Shown piece by piece: positions 56,282 through 64,000 of a DNA stretch of 64,000 nt. Position numbers and translations under genes: made by a program. Position 1 is the first letter of the stretch. Each line of letters begins with the position of its first letter. The notes below the pieces were generated by a model that was not told where the DNA came from, did no database searches, and saw only the letters and a program-made list of their open reading frames with translations. Source of the DNA: Neisseria sp. (lineage in GTDB: Bacteria > Pseudomonadota > Gammaproteobacteria > Burkholderiales > Neisseriaceae); assembly GCF_030530745.1 (NCBI RefSeq), contig NZ_JAUMUI010000006.1:29548-93547 (forward strand), given 5' to 3'.

Positions 56282-57625
56282 TCAACCTTCTTTCTCAATC
56301 TTGTCCAGCACATTGCGCAACAGCGTGCCGTATTCGTATTTGCCCGGGCAGACGAAACTGCACAGCGCCAAATCTTCTTCGTCCAGCTCCAGACAGCCCA
56401 AAGCCTGCGCACCGTCGGTGTCGCCGACAATCAGATCGCGCAGCAGCAGGGTCGGCAGGATATCCAGCGGCATCACACGCTCGTAGGTTCCGATGGGAAC
56501 CATGGCACGTTCGCCACCGTTGGTGGCTGAGGTGAAATTGAACAGTTTGCTTTTTAGGAAATGGCCGATGGTAGTGCGGGTAACCGTATATTTTCCTGCG
56601 CTGGGAACTACCCAGCCGAACAGTTCTTTGGCGCGGCCTTCGGCAATAACTGAAATCTGATTGTGGTAGCGGCCGAGGTAATCATGGGGACCGGATGCAA
56701 TGGCGCCATTGAGTACCGAACCGGAAATGATACGGTTTTCGCCTTCTTTTAATTCGTCCGCCGTCAGTTCGGAAACTTTCACACCCAATACCGTGCGCAG
56801 CAGGCGCGGTTGTCTGACTTGCGGGCCGGCCAGCGACACTACGCGCGAAACGTCCAGTTCTCCGGTGGCAAACAGATGGCCGATGGCGGTAACGTCTTGA
56901 TAGTTTACCGTCCACACTGTTTTATTGGCGCCTACGGGTTCGATAAAGTGGATGTGCGTGCCCGACAAACCGGCCGGATGCGGGCCGCCGAATTCGTGAA
57001 CGGTGATGTTGCCGCCGTCTGAAACCGGAATATCGGCACCGGCGGCTTTGCAGACGTGGATTTGATTGGCGGTGAGGCGGCTCAGTACCAGCAAACCGCG
57101 GGTAAAGTCGTCGGCACGTTCCCGAATCACTACCTGTGGATCGGCAGCCAGCGGGTTGGTATCCATGGCGTTGACGAATATGGCGGCAGGCTCGGCATCT
57201 GCGGCGGGTATTTTGCTGAAGGGGCGGGTGCGGAAGGCCGTCCACAAGCCCGAAGCGATCAGGTTGCGGCGGGCTTCCTCACTGCTCAAACGGCTAAGGG
57301 CTTCGGCGGGGTAGCGATCGAAAGTAATCTGTTCGTTGCCTTCTACGGCAATTACCACCGATTGCAACACCCGTTTTTCACCGCGGTGGATGGCGGCAAC
57401 CGTGCCGGATGCCGGGGCGGTAAATACTACACCGGGATTTTTCTTGTCTTCAAACAGTACTTGGCCTTTTCGGACCTTATCGCCTTCCTGAACCTTCATA
57501 GAGGGGCGCATACCCACATATTCTTCGCCGAGTACGGCCACTTCGGTGGCAGCGGCGCCCGGGTAGACGGTTTGTTCCGGCTTGCCTGCAATCGGCAGAT
57601 CAAGCCCTTTTTTAATTTTAATCAT
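56282..57625 (-). CDS. nqrA: Na+-NQR subunit A
   Basis: A 447-residue peripheral subunit that begins the nqr operon. Marks: [37 protein letters not shown] and [20 protein letters not shown]. It binds quinone in the complex. nqrB starts three bases after its stop codon. Confidence 0.96.
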   Translation of the reverse strand: MIKIKKGLDLPIAGKPEQTVYPGAAATEVAVLGEEYVGMRPSMKVQEGDKVRKGQVLFEDKKNPGVVFTAPASGTVAAIHRGEKRVLQSVVIAVEGNEQITFDRYPAEALSRLSSEEARRNLIASGLWTAFRTRPFSKIPAADAEPAAIFVNAMDTNPLAADPQVVIRERADDFTRGLLVLSRLTANQIHVCKAAGADIPVSDGGNITVHEFGGPHPAGLSGTHIHFIEPVGANKTVWTVNYQDVTAIGHLFATGELDVSRVVSLAGPQVRQPRLLRTVLGVKVSELTADELKEGENRIISGSVLNGAIASGPHDYLGRYHNQISVIAEGRAKELFGWVVPSAGKYTVTRTTIGHFLKSKLFNFTSATNGGERAMVPIGTYERVMPLDILPTLLLRDLIVGDTDGAQALGCLELDEEDLALCSFVCPGKYEYGTLLRNVLDKIEKEG

Positions 57626-58020
57626 GGTTTTGAGCTAACGTCGTATCAGGTTGATGAAATACGGATTGCAAGTTTGACATCGGAACCCGAGAATAATCTG
57701 ATGCCGTCTGAAAACAAACCTGCAACCGCTCGGTAGAACACAGCCGCCGAAGCCGTATTCTTTTCCTTTCCTGTGTATAATCGACACGGGGCAGGTGTGC
57801 GGCTTTATAAGAATACCATGTACATAAGAATACCATGCACAAGTTTGGTAGTGTTGCAAGCTTGCGCGGGCGGCTGCGTAACACCGAATCTAAACGGAAA
57901 ACCGTTTTGATTTTACCTAAATCGTACACTTGTTACTACGGTTTTAACCGATAAATTTTATTTTCCTATAATAATCAAAATCTTGATTAAAATATTTACT
58001 TTTCAGACGGCCCGGATACC
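57626..58020. other. Intergenic region between divergent nqrA and xerC
   Basis: No gene is seen. It must hold the nqr promoter (minus strand) and perhaps the xerC promoter. It contains an AT-type DUS at 57701-57712, a TATAAT at 57775-57780 (plus strand), a short tandem repeat at 57807-57840, an A/T-rich stretch at 57940-58000, and one AG-core DUS just before xerC. Confidence 0.5.
57807..57840. repeat. Tandem 17-base duplication
   Basis: ATAAGAATACCATGTAC is followed directly by ATAAGAATACCATGCAC, one base different. It lies in the probable nqr promoter region. Confidence 0.7.
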
Positions 58021-58917
58021 ATGCTGCTCGAACAGTTCGCCAACTATCAGAATCCTTATTTGAATATGCTGGTACAGCAGGGTAAGTCGTCGCATACCAT
58101 AGCGGCATACCGCCGCGATTTGAACCAGCTTCAAAAACTGATGCCGGAAAATTCAGACGGAGAAACCGTAAACCGCCGTCATTTTACGGCTGCTTTGAAA
58201 AAGCTGTCGCAGCTTGAGGCCCACCAGCGGAGCATGGCGCGCAAACTGTCGGCTTGGCGGCAATATTGCGGCTGGCTGGTTGAACAGGGTTTGCTGGAAG
58301 CAGATCCGACCGAAGGTTTGAGGGCACCCAAGCCGCCGGAGCGTTTGCCCAAAGCGCTTGAGCAGGAAACGCTTAACAACCTGCTCGATAACGATACCGA
58401 TAGTGAACCTTTGAGCGTGCGCGATCATGCTTTGTTCGAGTTGATATACGGCAGCGGCCTGCGCGTGGGCGAAGTGCACAGGCTGGATATTGAAGATGTT
58501 TTGCTTGAAGAAGGCTGGGTTGGTGTAACCGGTAAGGGGGACAGGCAGCGTCGCATACCGCTGGGCAGCAAAAGTATAGAGGCTGTTAAGGCCTATCTGC
58601 CGAAACGGGCGGCAGCGGGGGGGGAAACTGCTCTGTTCACCAGCCGTGCGGGCCGCCGCCTGAGCATACGCCAGATTCAAAACCGACTGTGCGGTTGGGC
58701 GTTGAGCCACGGCAGCCCGCAGCATATTTCACCGCATATGCTGCGCCACAGTTTCGCCAGCCACCTGCTGCAGTCGGCGCAGGATATCCGCGCGGTGCAG
58801 GAGCTGCTCGGCCACAGCCGGTTATCGACCACGCAGATTTATACCAAGCTCGATTTTGACCATTTGGCAAAGGTTTATGATGATGCGCACCCGCGGGCGA
58901 AGCGTAAGAAAGAATGA
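58021..58917 (+). CDS. xerC: Tyrosine recombinase XerC
   Basis: A 298-residue recombinase that resolves chromosome dimers at dif. Catalytic residues are intact: Arg148 (GSGLRVGE), Lys172 ([10 protein letters not shown]), His239 and Arg242 ([12 protein letters not shown]), His265 ([10 protein letters not shown]) and nucleophile Tyr274 ([17 protein letters not shown]). XerC is preferred to XerD from the N-terminal shape. It stands alone, so it is not part of a mobile element as far as seen. Confidence 0.88.
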   Translation: MLLEQFANYQNPYLNMLVQQGKSSHTIAAYRRDLNQLQKLMPENSDGETVNRRHFTAALKKLSQLEAHQRSMARKLSAWRQYCGWLVEQGLLEADPTEGLRAPKPPERLPKALEQETLNNLLDNDTDSEPLSVRDHALFELIYGSGLRVGEVHRLDIEDVLLEEGWVGVTGKGDRQRRIPLGSKSIEAVKAYLPKRAAAGGETALFTSRAGRRLSIRQIQNRLCGWALSHGSPQHISPHMLRHSFASHLLQSAQDIRAVQELLGHSRLSTTQIYTKLDFDHLAKVYDDAHPRAKRKKE

Positions 58918-58961
58918 TGTGGCACTGCCCGGCCGGGTTCGGAACTTCAAACAATCAAGAA

Positions 58962-58994
58962 GCAGGCCGTCTGAAAACTTTTCGGACGGCCTGC
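58962..58994. terminator. DUS-pair terminator after xerC
   Basis: GCAGGCCGTCTGAAAA faces TTTTCGGACGGCCTGC, one changed base in the second DUS. Loop of one or two bases. Confidence 0.72.
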
Positions 58995-59024
58995 TTCAGT
59001 TTGTATTAAGAAAAGGAGGATATA

Positions 59025-59099
59025 ATGTGCACGCACGAAACTACGTTTTACAAATTTTATCAGCATTATTACCAAAACCAATGGAATATAAATTATTGA
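59025..59099 (+). CDS. Candidate 24-residue micro-ORF upstream of ccp
   Basis: A strong ribosome site (AAAAGGAGG) lies five bases before an ATG that opens a 24-codon frame rich in Tyr, His and Gln, starting MCTHETTFYKFY. It ends in the possible FNR site of the ccp promoter. It may be a real small peptide, a leader, or a chance frame; nothing identifies it. Confidence 0.3.
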   Translation: MCTHETTFYKFYQHYYQNQWNINY

Positions 59100-59137
59100 C
59101 GCTGCGCAAATTCAGGAGATGATTCTACTTTTATACT
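59096..59137 (+). promoter_or_regulatory. Possible FNR-controlled promoter of ccp
   Basis: TTGACGCTGCGCAA (59096-59109) resembles an FNR site (TTGATnnnnATCAA; 7 of 10 fixed bases). TATACT at 59132-59137 is a good -10. The start would be near 59144, placing the site centre about 41.5 bases upstream, the class II activation position. Cytochrome c peroxidase is FNR-controlled in gonococci. Confidence 0.45.
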
Positions 59138-59212
59138 GTCTGCAACCATAAGCCGCATTATGGTGAAAACGCGTAACTAACAATAAAATTTTTAACAGAT
59201 AAAGGAACCACC

Positions 59213-60397
59213 ATGAAACACATTCTCGAAAAAAGCGGTTTGGCGTTGGCTGTGCTGTTGGCGCTTGCAGCATGCAAAGGAGAAGGACAGTCGGGTCAGG
59301 TTGCGGAGTCGGCGTCTGTACCCGCAGTGTCGGAATCTGCCTCGGCAGAGGATTCAACAGCTTCTTCTGCCGCAGCAGTACCCGATAACAGCAATGCATC
59401 GCCTGAAGACAAAGAACTGTTAAAACAGGCGCAGTCACTGTTCCAGCCGTTGCCCGATGAAGCAGAAATGCAAAAAGCACATCCGTTTACCGAGGCACAG
59501 GTTAAACTCGGCCGTCAGCTTTGGTACGAACCTCGTCTGTCGCGAGGCAATACGGTAAGCTGCAATTCCTGTCATAACTTGGCGACAGCGGGTGTAGACA
59601 ATCTGCCGACCAGCCCGGGCCACAAGGGAGCCTTTGGCGGCCGCAATTCACCTACGGCCTTGAATGCCGCCCTGTTGGGCAGCCAGTTTTGGGACGGACG
59701 TGCCGCTACGGTAGAGGAACAGGCGGGCGGGCCGTTACTGAACCCGGTGGAAATGGCCAATCCCGACAAGGCTTCGGTGGAGAAAAAAATTGCGGCGATT
59801 CCCGAATATCAGGCTATGTTTAAAGAAGTGTATGCTGATAAAGGCGGTACGGTAACGTTCGACAATATTACAGAAGCCATTGCTGCGTTCGAACGTACAC
59901 TGCTTACTCCTACTAGATGGGACGACTATCTCAAAGGCAATATCGGTGCGCTTAACGAAACCGAGCGTAAAGGTGTGCGTGCGTTTATCGATAACGGTTG
60001 TATAGCCTGTCACAAAGGCGTTGCGCTGGGCGGCGATTCGTTCCAGAAATTCGGTTTGGTCAAAGGCCCTTACTGGCAGTTTACCGGCAGTAAAAACAAA
60101 GACGAAGGGCGCTTTGAGGTAACTAAAGCCGAAAACGACAAATTTGTGTTCCGGGTTCCCGGCCTGCGCAATGTCGCCCGCACTTATCCTTATTTCCACG
60201 ACGGCAGCGTGTGGGAGCTGGATAAAGCGGTCGGCATTATGGGCGAAGCGCAGCTGGGCAAACAGCTGCCGAAAGAAGACGTAGATGCCATTGTGGCGTT
60301 TTTGAACACCTTGTCCGGCACTGTGCCCGAATCTGCCCGCACTGTGCCTGAACTGCCTGCATACAGTGCAGCCGACAGCCGTCCGGACAATCAATAA
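59213..60397 (+). CDS. ccp: Di-heme cytochrome c peroxidase, lipoprotein
   Basis: A 394-residue periplasmic enzyme that reduces hydrogen peroxide. Lipobox LAAC ends at Cys21. An Ala/Ser/Glu-rich linker runs to about residue 65. The two heme motifs are CNSCH and CIACH. GGRNSPTALNAALLGSQFWD and FRVPGLRNVARTYPYFHDGS fit the family. The membrane anchor and low-complexity linker are as in neisserial Ccp. Confidence 0.94.
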   Translation: MKHILEKSGLALAVLLALAACKGEGQSGQVAESASVPAVSESASAEDSTASSAAAVPDNSNASPEDKELLKQAQSLFQPLPDEAEMQKAHPFTEAQVKLGRQLWYEPRLSRGNTVSCNSCHNLATAGVDNLPTSPGHKGAFGGRNSPTALNAALLGSQFWDGRAATVEEQAGGPLLNPVEMANPDKASVEKKIAAIPEYQAMFKEVYADKGGTVTFDNITEAIAAFERTLLTPTRWDDYLKGNIGALNETERKGVRAFIDNGCIACHKGVALGGDSFQKFGLVKGPYWQFTGSKNKDEGRFEVTKAENDKFVFRVPGLRNVARTYPYFHDGSVWELDKAVGIMGEAQLGKQLPKEDVDAIVAFLNTLSGTVPESARTVPELPAYSAADSRPDNQ

Positions 60398-60416
60398 ACC
60401 AACGGTATCTAACCGA

Positions 60417-60448
60417 AAGGCCGTCTGAAAATATTTTCAGACGGCCTT
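60417..60448. terminator. Bidirectional DUS-pair terminator between ccp and gdhA
   Basis: AAGGCCGTCTGAAAAT and its complement form an almost loop-free stem between convergent genes. Confidence 0.8.
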
Positions 60449-60477
60449 GGTTTGTTTCAATCAAACAGCGGGTGAGG

Positions 60478-62200
<1,723 letters not shown>

Positions 62201-62216
62201 CAAACTAAGGAACTCT

Positions 62217-63011
62217 ATGAAGGCCTACTTGGATTTAATGCACCATGTGTTTGAGCATGGCACCGACAAACCCGACCGTACCGGAACCGGTACCCGATCC
62301 GTATTCGGCTATCAGATGCGCTTCGATTTAAGCAAAGGCTTTCCCCTCCTCACCACAAAAAAACTACACTTGCGTTCGATTGTCCATGAGCTGTTGTGGT
62401 TTTTAAAAGGCGACACCAACATCAAATACCTGAAAGACAACAACGTTTCGATTTGGGACGAATGGGCCGACGAAAACGGCGACCTAGGCCCCGTTTACGG
62501 CTACCAGTGGCGCAGTTGGCCCGCACCGGACGGTCGCCATATCGACCAAATCGCCAATCTGATTGACCAAATCAAAAAAAATCCCGACAGCCGCCGCCTG
62601 ATTGTTTCGGCATGGAACCCCGCACTGGTTGATGAGATGGCCCTGCCGCCGTGCCATGCGCTGTTTCAGTTTTATGTGGCAAATGGCAAACTCTCGTGCC
62701 AACTCTATCAGCGCAGCGCAGATATTTTCCTCGGCGTGCCGTTTAACATCGCCAGCTACGCGCTGCTTACCATGATGCTGGCGCAAGTATGCGGTTTGCA
62801 GGCGGGCGAGTTTGTTCACACCTTCGGCGATGCCCACCTATACAGCAACCACTTCGAGCAGGCCGAATTGCAGCTTACCCGAGAGCCGCGAGCGTTGCCG
62901 CAGATGAAGCTCAACCCCGAAGTGAAAGATTTGTTCCGCTTCAAATTTGAAGACTTCGAATTAACCGGCTACGACCCGCACCCGCACATCAAAGCTGCGG
63001 TGGCGGTGTAA
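62217..63011 (+). CDS. thyA: Thymidylate synthase
   Basis: A 264-residue enzyme that makes dTMP from dUMP with methylenetetrahydrofolate. Marks: [19 protein letters not shown], the nucleophile in [12 protein letters not shown], and [20 protein letters not shown]. The C terminus [10 protein letters not shown] is typical. Confidence 0.97.
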   Translation: MKAYLDLMHHVFEHGTDKPDRTGTGTRSVFGYQMRFDLSKGFPLLTTKKLHLRSIVHELLWFLKGDTNIKYLKDNNVSIWDEWADENGDLGPVYGYQWRSWPAPDGRHIDQIANLIDQIKKNPDSRRLIVSAWNPALVDEMALPPCHALFQFYVANGKLSCQLYQRSADIFLGVPFNIASYALLTMMLAQVCGLQAGEFVHTFGDAHLYSNHFEQAELQLTREPRALPQMKLNPEVKDLFRFKFEDFELTGYDPHPHIKAAVAV

Positions 63012-63042
63012 GTCATAGCGGCAGTTTGTATCGATAGGATTT

Positions 63043-63073
63043 TTTCAGACGGCCTGCTGTAAGGCCGTCTGAA
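63043..63073. terminator. Inverted DUS pair between thyA and the esterase gene
   Basis: TTCAGACGGCCT faces AGGCCGTCTGAA across a 6-base loop. Confidence 0.65.
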
Positions 63074-63094
63074 ATATTAAGAAAAACAGTAAAC

Positions 63095-63937
63095 ATGAAC
63101 ACCTTAACCCTGATTTCCCGCAATAAAATGTTTAACGGCAGCCATGAGCGCTACCGCCATTTTTCCGATGCCAACCAATGCGAAATGACTTTCGCCATTT
63201 ATCTGCCGCCGCAGTCGCTGCAAGGTTACCGTGTGCCGGTTTTATACTGGCTGTCGGGTTTAACCCGCACCGATGAGGATTTTTCCACCAAGTCGGGTGC
63301 GCAGCGTTTCGCCGCACAGTGGGGTATTGCCTTGGTCATGCCCGATACTTCGCCGCGCGGAGCAGGCGTGGCTGATGATGTCGCCGATAATTTGGGGCAG
63401 GGCGCAGGTTTTTATTTAAACGCCACCTGCGAGCCGTGGGCGGCGAATTATCAGATGTACAGCTATATCGTGCACGAGTTGCCGGCTTTAATCGAAGCGC
63501 ATTTCCCAGTGAACGGTTTACGCAGCATCGCCGGCCACAGCATGGGCGGCCACGGCGCTTTGCAGATTGCCCTGAAAAACCCCGAGCGTTATGCGGCGGT
63601 TTCCGCTTTCGCACCGATTGCCAACCCGAGCCAAACGCCGTGGGGCCAGAAAGCCTTTGCCGCTTATTTGGGCGACAATCCCGAACTATGGGCGCAATAC
63701 GACAGTGCAGAGCTTGCCAAAACTGCCGTTAAAAAACTGCCAGTATTGATAGACCAAGGCAGCACCGACGAGTTTTATCCGCACGATCTGCAACCGCAGG
63801 CATTTGTAAATGCCGCGCGCGGTAACGGTTTTAATGTGCAATTCAATCTGCGCGAAGGCTACGGCCACGGTTATTATTTTATCGCCACCTTTATCGACAG
63901 CCATATTGAGTTCCATGCCGACGCGCTGGGGCTATGA
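63095..63937 (+). CDS. fghA: S-formylglutathione hydrolase
   Basis: A 280-residue alpha/beta hydrolase that completes glutathione-dependent formaldehyde removal. The nucleophile serine is in AGHSMGGHGAL, the acid is in the DQGSTDEFY region and the histidine is in GYGHGYYFIATF. FNGSHERYRHFSDANQCEM at the start is usual for the family. Its partner AdhC/GSNO reductase is not in the window. After its stop the window ends with a degenerate DUS (63948) and no further gene. Confidence 0.92.
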   Translation: MNTLTLISRNKMFNGSHERYRHFSDANQCEMTFAIYLPPQSLQGYRVPVLYWLSGLTRTDEDFSTKSGAQRFAAQWGIALVMPDTSPRGAGVADDVADNLGQGAGFYLNATCEPWAANYQMYSYIVHELPALIEAHFPVNGLRSIAGHSMGGHGALQIALKNPERYAAVSAFAPIANPSQTPWGQKAFAAYLGDNPELWAQYDSAELAKTAVKKLPVLIDQGSTDEFYPHDLQPQAFVNAARGNGFNVQFNLREGYGHGYYFIATFIDSHIEFHADALGL

Positions 63938-64000
63938 TACCTAAAGGCTGTCTGAAACGTTTTTCGGGTGGCCGGTTGTTTGCGCATCTGACTAAATACC

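Noticed and set aside
57775-57780. TATAAT as the xerC promoter
   Set aside because: It lies about 245 bases before xerC and has no fitting -35 sequence.

Overview
The window reads as a chromosomal piece of a Neisseria-type bacterium (family Neisseriaceae). The strongest evidence is the 12-base DNA uptake sequence AGGCCGTCTGAA (the AG-DUS form). It occurs dozens of times, mostly in the gaps between genes and very often as inverted pairs that look like terminators. A Correia-type element, two other miniature inverted-repeat families, an IS30 remnant and protein sequences close to neisserial HisC, HisB, Nqr and Ppk agree with this. The AG form of the DUS and the presence of a heme ABC transporter and allantoin genes point away from N. 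meningitidis and N. gonorrhoeae and towards an AG-DUS commensal or animal species. The species cannot be named from the sequence alone.

Layout. 1-5.4 kb: a heme acquisition cluster made of the C-terminal part of a TonB-dependent heme/hemoglobin receptor, a HemS/HmuS-type heme handling protein and the HmuTUV ABC importer. 5.8-8.0 kb: hisC and hisB; HisB carries an N-terminal extension resembling a helix-turn-helix. 8.5-21 kb: housekeeping genes (rRNA pseudouridine synthase, psd, ppk, tmk, mltG, ampD, zipA, an ACT-domain/PFL-family pair, a DUF4198 protein, zapE, ndk). 21-29.3 kb: rlmN-pilW-rodZ-ispG, overlapping like one operon, then a small unknown gene, hisS-yfgM and der. 29.7-32.4 kb: argD, iscX, ansA.

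32.5-41.6 kb is the most distinctive accessory region. It is a one-strand set for allantoin use: ureidoglycine aminohydrolase (AllE), an ATC/OTC-fold carbamoyltransferase, a YfcC-type carrier, allantoinase (AllB), carbamate kinase (ArcC), an AraC-type regulator and an NCS1 permease. No allantoate amidohydrolase (AllC), ureidoglycolate dehydrogenase (AllD), AllA or FdrA-type oxamate carbamoyltransferase is present. The simplest reading is a phosphorolytic route in which the carbamoyltransferase replaces AllC: allantoate + Pi gives ureidoglycine + carbamoyl phosphate, which ArcC turns into ATP.

41.7-64 kb: malic enzyme (maeB), a Tat-exported FAD oxidoreductase of the spermidine-dehydrogenase type with a lipobox, fixH-ccoG for cbb3 oxidase assembly, a MocR-type regulator behind a Correia element, the complete Na+-NQR operon (nqrABCDEF) with its maturation genes apbE and nqrM, xerC, a lipoprotein cytochrome c peroxidase behind a possible FNR promoter, gdhA, thyA and S-formylglutathione hydrolase. 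No rRNA, tRNA, CRISPR array or intact insertion sequence was seen.
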